Shown: piece after piece, positions 46,836 to 58,946 of the stretch | Layout of the letters: each line of letters opens with the position of its first letter | Position numbering within the stretch: the first letter of the stretch is position 1 | DNA from: Galdieria partita | Lineage: Eukaryota; Rhodophyta; Bangiophyceae; Galdieriales; Galdieriaceae | Direction: 5' to 3' | DNA length: 64,000 nucleotides | Assembly: GCA_025991245.1 (NCBI GenBank) | Contig: BQMJ01000017.1 | Span: 1 to 64,000, forward strand | Made by a program: the position numbers and the translations under genes | The notes under the pieces: model-generated | What the model was told of the DNA's origin: nothing | Databases searched by the model: none | The model's input: only the letters and a program-made list of their open reading frames with translations

Positions 46836-49242
46836 TTATAGCGTCAATTCTTGCGGATTTTCTTCCAATAAACTGCAAAAATCTTTTAGAAAACTTGCTG
46901 CTTGGGCACCATAAATATGTCGATGATCACAAGTAATAGTCATTTGCATTTGTTTTGAAACACCCATAAAGCCTACATCGAACAACAACAGTTACAATAT
47001 GAAAAACAGTTTTCTATCGCTCACCATTGGGTTGTATTCCTACTACGGGTTTAGAAGCACCAACTGCCAAAATGGCTCCTGCACCAGGAGGCAAAATGGC
47101 ATCAAAACTTGTCACACCAAACATGCCCAAATTACTTATAAAGAAAGTGCCACTCGAATATTCATCACGAGTCAATTTCTTCATAAGAGACCGCTTTACT
47201 AAATCCTAACAAACAATAAACAAATAAATAATGGATTGCGTTTCATAACATACTCTCCAAGACTTTGATAACGTATAAATGTCTTCTTGATCGGCATTCT
47301 TTAATACCGGAGTAATTAAACCTGAAAATTATTGACAAAACAAATAAAAAATGCACTCAGCAACTTACCTCCATCCGGTAATGCCACAGCCATGGCAATG
47401 TGAATATCTTGATGGTAAATGATGGACTCCTTTCCATAACTAGCATTCATAATGGGATGCTTCCTTAAAGTTAAAGCAGCTGCTTTGGCCAATATCGTCG
47501 ACATGGAAACTCCTTGTTATGGCTTTATTTAGTCATCGTTGTGCTCTTTTTGATTTTCATCTTACCTTTTTCACTTATCTTCTTATACAAGGCTTCTACT
47601 GCATCCATATGAACTGTATAGGTTACTCGAAATACTGGAACTTGAAGTGATGCATTCATATTCTGTACTACTGCCTTTTGCATGGAGTTCATCGCTATTT
47701 CCCCTTTAGGATTTGGAGAAGTTTCCGATAATCGACTCCTATTATCATTACTCACTTGGGTAGACGATAAAGATGCATCATTCTTGGATGGCTTTGTTGC
47801 TTTAAAGTCAACGAAATGAGGTGCTGGAGGTGGGCCAAAAGCAGCATCTTTACCAGCTGCTTTGTACACATCTGCAGGTATGATTCGTCCATAGGGACCA
47901 GAACCCGTCGATATCGAATCCAAAGATATTCCAAATGACTCTGCCAATTTCTTGGCTTGCGGTGTTGCCACTATTAGGTTGGGCTTCTCTTGATTGGAGG
48001 AAGTGGATGCTCCCTTTTCTGCGACTTTTAATACATCTTTGGCAACAATACGACCACCTTCTCCAGTACCCTTTAGACCAGACAACGAGATATTCTTCTC
48101 CAATGCTATTTTACGAGCATAAGGAGAAGCAATGACACGTGATGACGATTCATGCGAGGACGATGTTGGAGTTGTTACATCTTTAACCGATGAAAAGGTT
48201 TCTTTCGAAGATTTCTGTAGTGCATCATTGGTTGATATATCCTCTTTGCTTTGGCTTACCCATTCTTTCAACTGAGGAATATCCAAAGCATTACTTACTA
48301 AATACGCAACTGGAGTACCTACTGCGCAACTACTTTCCTTTGGATAAACCACATGCGCTAAGTAACCCTCATCAAAAGATTCTACTTCCATATCTGCCTT
48401 GTCTGATTCTACAACCATAATCATCTCTCCACTTTTCACGTAATCTCCTTCTTTCTTTAGCCATTCTACTATCTTGCCTTCTGTCATTGTTGAACTTAGT
48501 GTTGGCATCAATATGGGAACGTGTTCAGGTGGTTCTGTAGCGTTATGCCCTAACGACCTATTGGAGGAAGATGAAGAAGCCTTGCTTTGTTCCTTATCAG
48601 AATCTTTCGAATCGACCAATTCTACAGCAGTTGTTCCATCGTGTCTTGAAGATGAACCCGAGTCAATGCAGTCTAAACCACACTGTCTCACTCGCTCAAT
48701 GTCTTCTACTTTCTCTGCTACCAGACCTACAGTCTTGCCAACTGGTGCACTACCTCCTTCATCCACTAAAATGGCTGCCAAATAACCCGGATCAAAAGCT
48801 TCCACTTCCATATCAGCTTTATCCGACTCCACCACCATGACAATGTCCCCAGTCTCAATCTAACGACGCCATATAAGTAGAGATAAAAGAAACAACAACG
48901 ACATACCCTATCTCCCACTTTCTTTTGCCACTTTACAATCTTTCCTTCTGTCATGGTTGAACTCAAAGCTGGCATAAAGATCTCCTTGGTATGAACTTTG
49001 TTGACTTGCAAACAAGCTTTCAAAAAGGTTGTTTGACGATTCAAGTGATGTGGACTCCCTATCAATCTCCAGTAACTCGTTTTCAAAGTTTGCTTAGGAA
49101 ACAGAGGGCTACCAATAACACTGGAGATCCCTGGTGAACACAAACGTGCTTTTCTATTCAACCAACTTGAATCAACTTGTTTTTGCCAAAGATGAACACT
49201 CGTACGGTCATAAACCAACGCACAAGTAAAACCAAGCAGCAT
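46836..49242 (-). CDS. Pyruvate dehydrogenase E2 with two lipoyl and two E3-binding domains
   Basis: Six exons (49242-48907, 48859-47566, 47512-47369, 47321-47254, 47205-47025, 46972-46836) encode 719 residues. E2 transfers the acetyl group to CoA in the pyruvate dehydrogenase complex. After a leader of about 80 residues come two lipoyl domains, both with SSTMTEGKIV and ESDKADMEVE (lipoyl Lys126 and Lys266). Two peripheral subunit-binding domains follow: ASPYARKIA to GRIVAKDVL (about 353-389) and ATPQAKKLA to GRIIPADVY (about 407-446). The acetyltransferase core ends with CDHRHIYGA. Most E2 chains have a single E3/E1-binding domain. The sequence resembles plastid E2, but mitochondrial import is possible. 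Confidence 0.93.
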
Positions 49243-49489
49243 GATGATATCACAGCTGATGTTATTGTCCTCTATATCAATGTCCAGAAAATTGAGAGAC
49301 AATCGCAAAAGTGACAATATTTCAACAAGTATATGAAGAACGTGTGCAATTAGATTGCGTGTTCATGTTAGTCACTGTTAAAATACGACTGTGAAAAGCT
49401 TGAGAATGCGCAATAGGCTACTTTTGATTTTCAAAGTAATGTGGAACTCATCAGTTTGGCCGTTTGTCATGACTGTTTGAGTGGTGGTC

Positions 49490-50819
49490 ATGACGAGTTT
49501 TGCAAGTTCCTTTGGAAACCCCGGCGCTACTTTAGCAAGTACTGCTGGTGCAACTGCTAGTATTCATAACCCCAACAACGACAGACTGGTTAATCAGTCG
49601 CCAAACGATACTGTTTCTTCTATTGCTTTTTCACCCAAAGCACTTGCACCGAACAACTTTATTGTTGCGGGGTCTTGGGATAATGAAGTTCGACTTTGGC
49701 AGATACAGGCTTCCGGAGATACCACTCCGATTGGAATGATTCAACACGAAGCACCTGTATTAGATGTGTCGTGGAGTGCAGACGGAATGACTATATTTTC
49801 TGTAGGCTGTGAAAGAATTGGAAAAATGTGGAACCCTGCAACCAATCAGGTTTGAGTTTGTTGAGGCTTGTGTCCGTTTTCTAAAATACTTGGTTCAAAT
49901 TGTAGGTCCAACCTATAGCTCAACACGATGCTCCCATTCGCTGCGTTCGATTTGCTGCAGACCTAGGAACAGGCTCTCCAGCAGTCGTTACTGGGTCATG
50001 GGATAAAACTTTGAAATATTGGGATCCCAGAGCTTCCACCAATACACCTTTGGGGTATGTGACCCTTTGTTGTTATATACACTTCTAGTGATAGATAACT
50101 TGTGGGATAGAACAGTAACGTTGCCCGAGAGAGTGTATGCCATGGATGTATTGGGACCTGTGTTGGTTGTCGCAACAGCCAATCGCCGCACTTTAGTGTA
50201 TGATATTCGCAATCCAACTACTCCATATCGTGATAAAGAAAGTCCTATGCGTTATCAGTCGCGTTGTGTCGCTATTTTCACAGATATGACTGGTTTTGCT
50301 TTAGGTAGTATAGAAGGTCGAGTGGGCATAGAGTATATTCAGGTATGTAGAATCTACTGTACGATGTGTTGGAGCCAATGAAATTATATGTAAAGGAAGC
50401 GGATCAAAAATTAAGTTTTGCTTACAAATGTCATCGTGACAGAAATAATCGGATTTTTGCAGTAAATGCCATATCGTTTCATCCCGTATTTGGGACCTTT
50501 TCTACAGCTGGATCAGATGGATACTTCAACTTTTGGGACAAAGATTCCAAAATGCGTTTGCATCAGTTTCAACAGTTGAATCAATCCATAACTTGTACTG
50601 CTTTCAATCATGATGGTAAGATTGTTGTCATTGAAACCAAGATAACAAAAGCAAATATGTTTCATTACCCTAGGAACTATATTTGGTTACGCAGTAGGTT
50701 ACGACTGGAGTCAAGGAGTAGAGAACAGAGATCCAAATGCAAAAAACTACATTCTCTTGCACGCAGTCAAACCTGAGGAAGTCAGGCCAAAGGACGTAAA
50801 CCGTACCAACAAGCGTTAA
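49490..50819 (+). CDS. RAE1: RAE1/Gle2 mRNA export factor
   Basis: Five exons (49490-49849, 49906-50054, 50111-50342, 50396-50615, 50674-50819) encode 368 residues. RAE1 is a WD40 propeller that binds the GLEBS motif of nucleoporin NUP98 and acts in mRNA export. Repeats end in [31 protein letters not shown] and [10 protein letters not shown]. Typical RAE1 strings: [26 protein letters not shown] and [11 protein letters not shown]. The stop codon (50817-50819) overlaps the stop of the convergent LRR-hemolysin gene (50816-50818). The start is 247 bp from the divergent E2 gene. Confidence 0.96.
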
Positions 50820-52564
50820 ACTTTAAGAAATGGTTCTAGAACATATTGTTCCACAGCAATATAGTGACAACAGGCTCCCAACATGAGCCAAAGGTGCCAC
50901 AAGACGTGATACAATGTTATCTTCTGGCCCTATACAAAGTAATGAACTTTGTAATACAAAGGTTGAGATACTTGTTTTACCTTTACATAAAATGGTATTC
51001 CTATAGTATAAAAAACACCTCCCATCAAAACCAAAAGGAAGCAAGCGTCAGGCATTTCTTCTCTTAATATCTAAAAGTTGATGGTAGCAGTGAAGAGAGA
51101 TAATGACAAAACAGGATATCTACCTTGCTTGTTCCTAACACTAACCAACCCATAACTACAGCTAAAACGATGCGCAACTAGAAATATATTCCATTCTGAT
51201 ATTCCAACAAATTACTTCTTATAAGATTCTTACCCTGCTAGTCAAAGTGCGCCTTTCTACAATACCGGAGGAGAGAATAATGCCCAATAATGCTAGACAC
51301 CAAACAACTAAGAGTATCAAAAAACCTCAGGTATGCAACTTTAGCACACATTTGTTTGAAATATAAACAGAACATATAATACCTAGTGTCCTACGCTGAT
51401 ACCATAAAAACCTCTGTACAAATGGGGTGTATGTGCCAGCAATTAGAATGAATATACTGCAATGATCCAAAGTACGAAATATTTGTTTCGTGTTTGCCAG
51501 CCGGAAGAAGGAATGATAAAGAGTACTCGAAGCAAACCTATCATATAAAAGATTTTAAGTGCGATACAGTTTACACAAGCAAAGCTTGCATACATCAAAC
51601 AAAGAGAAAGTACATAAACATAAATCCCTGAACGGTCCAATAGCTGCAAATTCTGTGCACGAAGAACAAGACTCTAACATTGTTAAACCTCTTTAGCATA
51701 GGGATAAAGATACACTTACAGATCCTGCGAATATGGAAGACAAAAAACCTACTCCATGAGTAATACTGTTCAAAACTTCGTCTCTCAATCGATTGCCATC
51801 GTCAAGCAGTAAAAAGGAGCGCGACTATCCAAGAATCACTCCAAGCAGGTAGAATATTCGCATACTTTCACAGACCTTTGATGCGCTTCTTAGCAATTCT
51901 ATGTCCTTTTGACTCAACAAATTATTCCGAACGTCTAAAACTTGCAGCTTTGGCCAACAATTCTTTCGAAAATGTTGCACTAGTGCTTGGGTAGTTCTTC
52001 TTCTCAACTAGATATATTAACAATTTCATAAATTCCACACGTCGCTAGAGTAAGAAGTAGATACCTTGCAGTGTGCGAGTCTCAACTCGACCAAGTTTTC
52101 ACACTTGGATAAGACTTGACATAGCGATGGACCATTTTCGTCACCCAAGAAAGTTCCAGACAAGTTCAAAATCTGACAATAAACACTATAAAAATCACTC
52201 TATATTTTTCCCGACAACAGATACCTTCAATTGTGGCAAGGTCTCACAAAGCTTCGCCAATAACAATGATATAAGAGTCGACATACGGCGACCTGTTTTT
52301 ATGTTGAGTACGTTTGGCCGAGCGTTTGTTATGCGCTACTTCACTATGATATGCAAGCTCTTCTACCCATGGAAGAGAATTTGCCTTTGCCAGTTCCAGT
52401 AGAGGAATGATATGGTGACCCTCCAAGTTCTTTGAAAATTGTAAACAGCCATTTTGTATATACAGAGACATACAAACAGTGGGGTCTGGTTCCACTTTAT
52501 GTCGTTCACAACACTGTAAATATTTCCAGTAAGCATTTTCACAACTATCGTCAGAGGCGGGCAT
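50816..52564 (-). CDS. LRR domain fused to hemolysin III/PAQR membrane domain
   Basis: Eleven exons (52564-52345, 52292-52225, 52172-52065, 52007-51876, 51824-51720, 51652-51594, 51537-51383, 51325-51234, 51177-51124, 51070-50981, 50929-50816) give 398 residues. Residues 1-176 hold leucine-rich repeats (LKILNLSGTFLGDENG, ENLVELRLAHCK, LQVLDVRNNLLS). Residues 177-398 are a seven-helix hemolysin III domain with all its His motifs: ITHGVGF, SSTLYHS, LDHCSIFILIAGTYTPF and the final HVLWH. The junction is a 51-nt phase-0 intron (51875-51825), and the membrane part has no ATG of its own nearby, so I read it as one fused gene. Hemolysin III proteins relate to adiponectin receptors; several act as zinc-dependent lipid amidohydrolases, and this role here is inference. 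Confidence 0.82.
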
Positions 52565-52719
52565 TTTCCAAGAAAAGATTGTTTACACGATCACACCACT
52601 CGAAATCGGGCGCTCATCAGAGAGGCCACGTGGACTAGCATTTTTTTCCAAAGTTGTTTCTTCCATAATCTCCCAGTCATTCCTTTCTACCCGTGGTTGG
52701 AGAAATTTCCTTGTTGAAA

Positions 52720-53837
52720 ATGTCACGCAAAGCAGTAGCAGTATTGTATGAGGCAGGCAACTCTGCTAAAGAACCTAGACTACTTGGATGCAAGGAGAAC
52801 GAATTGGGTTTGAGATCTTTCTTGGAGTCAAGAGGCTTCAAATACGTTGTTTTGTCAGACAAGGAAAAATTATTGGATAAGGAACTAGCTGACACTGAAA
52901 TACTGATTACTACCCCTTTTCATCCAGCTTATGTAACCGCTGAGAGGATACAAAAGTCTCCCAAACTGAAGTTATGTGTTACAGCAGGTGTTGGATCTGA
53001 TCATATTGACTTACATGCCGCTAACAAGGCAAAGATAACAGTAGCAGAAGTGACTGGGTCCAACGTCGTGAGTGTTGCAGAACATGTTGTTATGCAAATA
53101 TTAGCACTAGTGAGGAATTATCTTCCTGCATATACTCAAGTTATTAAAGGAGAATGGGATGTTGCTGCTATCGCCAAAGATGCTTTTGACTTGGAAGGAA
53201 AAGTGGTAGGAACAGTTGGAGTTGGAAGAATTGGATATCGAGTTTTGCAAAGGTTGAAGCCTTTTGATTGCAAAGAGTTGTTGTATTGTGATTATCAGCC
53301 TTTGGATCCCCAGAGAGAAGCTGCAGTAGGTGCTAAACGAGTCACATTTGACGAATTGATTCAAAGATGTGATGTTATTACTGTGAATTGTCCTTTACAT
53401 GATAGTACCAGAGATCTATTTAATAAGGAAGTATTTGATAGAATGAAAAAGGGAATGTACTTGGTAAATACTGCTCGAGGTGCCATAGTGAATCGTGATG
53501 CCCTAGTAGAAGCCGTGAAGAGTGGCATTGTTCGTGCCTATGCTGGAGACGTGTGGTATCCACAACCAGCTCCAAAAGACCATCCTTGGCGTACTATGCC
53601 TAGGCATGGAATGACTCCTCACTATTCAGGAACTACATTGGATGCTCAGAAACGTTATGCTGATGGCACAAAGGTATGCTTTTGAAGTATTTCTAAAGAA
53701 TAGCGCTCAAACATTGTTGTTATGGATAGGATATTATTCAGCGCTATTTGGATGGAGTTGCGCAGAAAAAGGAGGACCTGATAGTAGAGAATGGAGAGTT
53801 TATCAACAAGTCCTATGTTCAACCAGGCAAGGTTTAA
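52720..53837 (+). CDS. FDH: NAD-dependent formate dehydrogenase
   Basis: Two exons, 52720-53673 and 53730-53837, encode 353 residues. It oxidises formate to CO2 with NAD. The family is plain from [29 protein letters not shown], the Rossmann motif [22 protein letters not shown] and [10 protein letters not shown]. The C-terminal [16 protein letters not shown] supplies the catalytic His. No targeting peptide is seen before the first strand ([13 protein letters not shown]), so it may be cytosolic, unlike the mitochondrial plant enzyme. The gene diverges from the LRR-hemolysin III gene with 155 bp between starts. Confidence 0.96.
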
Positions 53838-53940
53838 AAAGGGAAATCTTTTGTTGGTTTCTTTGGAGTGTACGTTGTTCTGTTTGTTTTATGAAAGCTA
53901 TTTTCTTCTTTTGTTTCTAAAAGGCAAGATAGCTGTCCTT

Positions 53941-54260
53941 TTATAAAGCTTTGTTTCTGTCGTCTCCATCGCTTTCATCTGTGAGCACTCCCAAAGCCTC
54001 CAACTTTTTCCTAGTTTTCTCTCGTTGCTTTCTATAAAACTCCTTTCGTTGTTGGATAGACTCGTCCTAACAGGTAGAAATTCTCAACTCCCATACCACT
54101 TTCAACCAAAGATACTCACCAACTCACCAGTAGCTCTCTTATGGAAAGTGTCTATACCAAAATAAACAGTTGCTGCCGCAAATAGGGCTAAAAGACTCGT
54201 AGAAAAGGGACTTTGTGCAAGAGAACGACGAATATGTCGCCACAATAAATGTCTGTCCAT
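53941..54260 (-). CDS. Small single-span membrane protein
   Basis: Two exons, 54260-54120 and 54066-53941, encode 88 residues. A basic start (MDRHLLWRHIRRSLAQ) leads to one hydrophobic segment, SLLALFAAATVYFGI (residues 22-36). A highly charged helix RKEFYRKQREKTRKKLEAL and an acidic tail follow. The shape is like small mitochondrial inner-membrane or assembly proteins, but I do not recognise the family. The 5' splice site could shift by eight bases within a gtgagttggtgag string. The gene lies between FDH (convergent) and the NCS1 permease (same strand, 78 bp). Confidence 0.65.
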
Positions 54261-54338
54261 TCTTCTATCAACATTTGGAAAAATGGATCAAGCACAACTA
54301 TAACATTTGTCTTTTATGAGATACGAACAAACACAAAT

Positions 54339-56721
54339 TCAAAAATGCATCCGAAACCTATTCACAACCACGTCATGACGAGTATTCGGAGATAAATATA
54401 TTCATAGACTTACAGCTTCTTGTTGCTTTTCACTTCCATTGGATACAATTTGAAAAGCTATACCACAAAAGTTAAAGTCATTTTGTAATCCTATTGATAC
54501 TTACTATCCATTCGAATAACTTGTGCCAATAACGGTACCACATAGTGATAAGATAATATAAAGTTGCTCCCGATACCATAGTACTAAAGAATGAGGAATG
54601 CCATATTTGAAGAGCCAATTTAGAAGCACCAGGAAAGATACCAAGAGCACCCAAAAGGCCTCGCAAACATGGCAACATACCAAGTATTACAGACGCAGAA
54701 GCAACTGGATTCTCAAAGTTCAAATATTCGTATTTGCCATCATACGGGTTGTAAAGATCGTAAAATCGCAAGTCCATTCGACGAATTATAAAATATTCAC
54801 AAAGCAGCACACCTGTTAAGGGTCCAGCTAGCGTTCCCATCACTGGAATCCAAATATGCGAAAGAATATTGGGACGAATACATAACAAATACCAGGGGCA
54901 CAAGATGGAAAGAAGAATACCAATGGTAGTGGAAATTCGAGTTGAATAGACATGATGAAGAAATCGTAGTCGAATAGTATGAGATAGTGTTTCCATACAT
55001 GCTCGCATATTTGACGCGTACGCAACTGTAGCTAATAATAGAAACATCGACACTTTTATGGCAACCGAACCTGTTGCGTGTCCAGCAGCTGATGTTAGTA
55101 AAGTGGGTGATGACATTATCATTCGCGAGGCATAACTTCCAAAAGTTAGTACAATAGAAGATACTATAAGTGGACTTAACAGCGCGATAACAAAGGTACT
55201 TGGAACAATTCCACCCAACGTACAGGTTAAATGACTGGATTGAGAAGGCAGCCTTCTAGCAAGATTAGGAGCTGTAAGGATTTGGAAACTCCACAATGAA
55301 GCAAATGCATTCACTAAAGGAAATAAAATGCCAAACTTCATTGCTCCTGGTATTGTTATACGGTGATAAGCTTCCTTAATCAAACTCATGGGAGTCAAAT
55401 GACTGAATTGCGAAATGGCAAAACAACTTCCAAGGAGAAGAACAAGGAACAAGTAGTGCACGTATTTGTATAACAATTCAGGAACCGCTTTCTCAGGTAA
55501 CCAATAATTCCAAAAATGAATTTTGGTTTCATTAGGTTTTCTCGTTCCATTGTATATCCAAACCATGAATAACTGCCACAACCAGAATAAAGAATAACCA
55601 GCGCTCCGTATAAGTAATGGTTTCGTGTTGGGAAGAAAGATAGTAAGTGCTCCTGTGAGTGACTCTCCTCCTATCCAACAACTCAAAGCAAACCACAGCA
55701 ATCCAAGTACTAACTTGATATTCAATGGAAAATGAATCAACTCAAAAGAAAAACTGGAATGACAAATAACAGGCAAAGGAACTCCATATTTAACTGAGGG
55801 ATGTCCAAGTAGTGTAGTTAATGCTACTGCAACCAAACCACCTATGCAGACAGCTAAGGACACTATAGGAGCAGACACTCCTGATTCCAATAAACCCAAT
55901 ATTAATGCCCAAGTTGGAGGAGAAAGTATAGTACTCGACCAAAATAAACCAACTTTTTCACCGAAATCCTCTTTCCTTTCAGCAGGCATTATGGGTATTG
56001 TCTCAGACGATGCAAAACCATTGACTATCTTGTTATATTCTTCTTCAGTTGGCGTATAAAGATTGGCTGCCGCTCCATTTACACCAAATAGCCAAATAAA
56101 CAGCAATACGACGTGTAAAACGATCATAGATATGGCAACAAATTGCACGGGTATCGAGTAAAATACAGGAGCTCTTGAAGGAGTTGCTAAAGAAACCAGG
56201 GCACCTATACACACAAGAACTGCTCTTCCAGGGTAAGGACTAAAAAACCTGCGCCTTTGTTCGTATCTATGAATGAGCTCGGGTGACGAAGGGACTTTAG
56301 GTCTAGGAAAGTCTCTTGCTACTGCCGGCCTATACAACCAATCAGGAACGTTCTCTGACACAACTTCAACCCCTCTGTCAACAAAAGAATGTTGATTGAC
56401 ACTATTCGCGCCAATTTTAACCTGAGCTTCTTCTCTAGGGTTGGAAGCTCCAGGAGGGCAAGGGTTACCGTTATGTTTCGTGTTTTCACCCATTGATTTC
56501 CAAGAAGGATCAGCATCTACGGGACTTTTGGAAAATTCCTTTCCGGATAAGTTTTGGTTTCCTGTATCAATGTCACTTTTCATATGATAATATTTTGTGC
56601 TTCGTTTGGCAAAACTATTCAAAGGGCATCGGTAGGCACTCTGACAGTTTCTGCAAAAGAAACGTTTTCTTGTATTCTGTAGAGTAAGCGTACTCCTCAA
56701 TATGAACGCTTGCAACGTCAT
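54339..56721 (-). CDS. NCS1-family nucleobase/thiamine permease
   Basis: The main exon 56721-54505 encodes residues 1-739. It is followed by two likely short exons (54457-54414, 54357-54339) after introns with perfect GTAAGT sites, giving 759 residues. Without splicing the frame stops at 54478 (747 residues). It is a 12-helix nucleobase:cation symporter 1 (PF02133), taking up a purine, pyrimidine, allantoin or thiamine type substrate. Family features: NGAAANLYTPTEEEYNKIV (the N-glycine entry), PVICHSSFSF, SCWIGGESL, then GTLAGPLTGVLLCEYFIIRR and DLYNPYDGKYEY near the end. About 150 residues precede helix 1; the early CRNCQSAYRC part is unusual. The substrate is not predictable from sequence. 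Confidence 0.9.
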
Positions 56722-57205
56722 ATATATAGATGATCAATGGAGTGTTGTATGTTGGAAACTGCAAACCTCGAGAAATCGATCTCCCCACAGACAACAACAA
56801 ATGTCAGAAACTCAAAGAGATAAACTTTGAAAATGTTTGTATCAATCACAACTTTTACAAAGAGCATTTCATATTGGTTTGTTTTGCTTTGGAAAGCCAA
56901 TCTTCTTTATAGTTGCTTCCTATCCATGTAGAACTTTTCCATTTTGGTACTCATCAATCTCTCAAAAATTCTGCACAGTGAACTCTTAAGAAATAATATC
57001 TCTGTTCACCTCAATATATTATTGTTATATGCTCACGTATTTGTCGTTTAAATTCCATCTCCTTGCATGAATTCTCACTACTTGTTAGTTTCCACTGTTT
57101 CATATCTCTGTTGTAGTGTGTTGATGAATAGAGTGCGAGGGGAAATGCCGGGAATCGGAAAGCGTAACCCATCACGCGTTTACCGATTGCTCTTGCCAGA
57201 GAAGA
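56722..57205. other. Divergent promoter region, NCS1 and AIG1-like genes
   Basis: These 484 bp lie between two start codons. They are AT-rich; a GC-richer patch at 57130-57200 adjoins the AIG1 start. No specific element or RNA gene is recognised. Confidence 0.4.
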
Positions 57206-58118
57206 ATGTTGTTACTGGGAAGACGAGAATATTTCTTTAGACCTCTCTTTTATCTTACAGCGTTATTTATTTTCTTTCAAGTGACACGCCTTCAGTTCTT
57301 TACCAGTCCTACTCACAAGAAACAGAGGCGTTTTGGAGGAAAATTGATATTTTTGACCGTACAAACTAACCTCATTCTCTTTGTGTACACTTTATTGGCA
57401 CTCGCTACTTCCTGCGTGAAAGCCTTTTTACCGGATAATTACAAATATTCGTGGTTCAACCAGTTGGAAAAATTCTGTTATCAGACGAGTGGTCTTGCGT
57501 TTCCAAGTGGAGCTTTTATGGGCCTTGGTTATTATACTCTCATACACTTTCATAAGGAGTAGGTTTTCTTTGAAACACAATCAGCACCTTTAAGACTTGT
57601 GTTTTAGAGTGAGAAGAGTTGCACAGCAAGTGAAGCATTTTGACAAACTCATGCACTTGTTGCATGGATTTCCTTTACTTTACGTTTTCTTGGATTCAGT
57701 AAGAGCTATTCCTCGTTGTGTGGTTACCAGTAGACTAACAGTAGTACAGTTCTTTTTAGATCCTTCGGTTGTAGCAAAATATAAGCAGCCTTTCTGGAAG
57801 GAAGCAAGTTGGAGTCTGGGCTTTGCTTGTTTTTATTTTTGTTGGACTTTTCTATGCGCTTATCTGAATGACTGGAACTGGCCATATCCAGTAAGCAACT
57901 GAATTTCTACAAAATATTTCGTCGACTCACATGAACTATAGTTCCAACATGAGTTATCTGCTTTCAAACAAGTGATTTTTTATATCATGGTATTTGCTAT
58001 CGTTCCCATGTTAGTCTGGTTAGGAAGAAATATTCGCGGCTCATTGCATTGGAAATCGTGGAAAGAGAGCAAGTATAAGAATGATGAATACACTCATGGA
58101 GCAGTTAAGGTAGATTAG
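57206..58118 (+). CDS. AIG1/FAR-17a family membrane protein
   Basis: Three exons (57206-57558, 57608-57890, 57942-58118) encode 270 residues with about six hydrophobic helices. It matches the FAR-17a/AIG1-like family (PF04750), whose animal members AIG1 and ADTRP hydrolyse fatty acid esters of hydroxy fatty acids. Supporting strings are RRFGGKLIFLTVQTNLILF, FPSGAFMGLGYY, DKLMHLLHGFPLLYV and WNWPYP. The animal enzymes use a Thr and a His; the His in MHLLHGFP is at the expected place, while I am not certain of the Thr. It ends 44 bp before the convergent DUF3119 gene. Confidence 0.8.
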
Positions 58119-58162
58119 AGAAAATATGGGTTACTCTATGTAAAGACCTGGTTATACATTCC

Positions 58163-58941
58163 CTATTTACTATTTCCTGGTAAATTGGACTCAATCATCT
58201 ACAGTGCTCATAGCAAGTCAAGGTGTCGACTTTCAAGATGGAGAAGTATTTACCTTGACAAATCCGAGTGGATTATACAAGACGGGCAATAAGTGCCATC
58301 TTGTCATTGGACCTCCTTCCGATTCACGCCTTTCATTGTACTCTTTGAAATATAGTAAAATAGGAAACTGAGAGCTTGGAATGAATCTCCAACCAAGCCA
58401 TTCTGTATAAGGATAGCTCCGAATCAGTTTTCCGCTACGAATAATACGAAAGGCTAAAAAAGGTTCATAAAACTATATATAGCAACACTATTTTGAAACC
58501 TACCATTTTCTGTAAACTCTATCTTATATGTGAAAACTTGAAAAAAGGCAACAACTGTTAGAATTCCAAGAAAAACTTCCAACCATTCCCAGTTTAAAAT
58601 AGGTCTCGAGCACAACGCAGTGGAAGCTAACAAAACAACAGGAACTCTATTTTTTCCCATAGGTTATATATTATTATCTGCTTGGATTAGCTACCAGGTT
58701 ACCTCTTATCAGCCTCCAGTTGTATATTGGCATAAACAGAAAAATTTCTCTGGAAAGGATAAAGATTATGTTTGAGTCCTTTCAAGTTTTTTAACCAACA
58801 AACTACTGTTCTTGAAACGAAACCTAGCTTATAATGGTCTATCATGAAAGGTTGATAAACCAATCTACAAAGTTTCTGTGGACTTGAGGAAACACTGCAA
58901 AACAACAAGCAAGAACTACTCATGGCGAGATTCCAATGCAT
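58163..58941 (-). CDS. DUF3119 plastid protein
   Basis: Four exons (58941-58703, 58646-58504, 58453-58254, 58198-58163) encode 205 residues. An N-terminal region rich in Ser, Arg and hydrophobics (MHWNLAMSSSCLLF) looks like a plastid leader. A hydrophobic stretch WLEVFLGILTVVAFFQVF follows, then IRSYPYTEWLGWRFI and FPILLYFKEYN with HLLPVLYNP. These match DUF3119, found in cyanobacteria and plastids, of unknown function. The ATG lies 5 bases after the stop of the upstream gene on the same strand, so its promoter or transcript start must be inside that gene. The 12-codon last exon is uncertain. Confidence 0.8.
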
Positions 58942-58946
58942 CTCGT

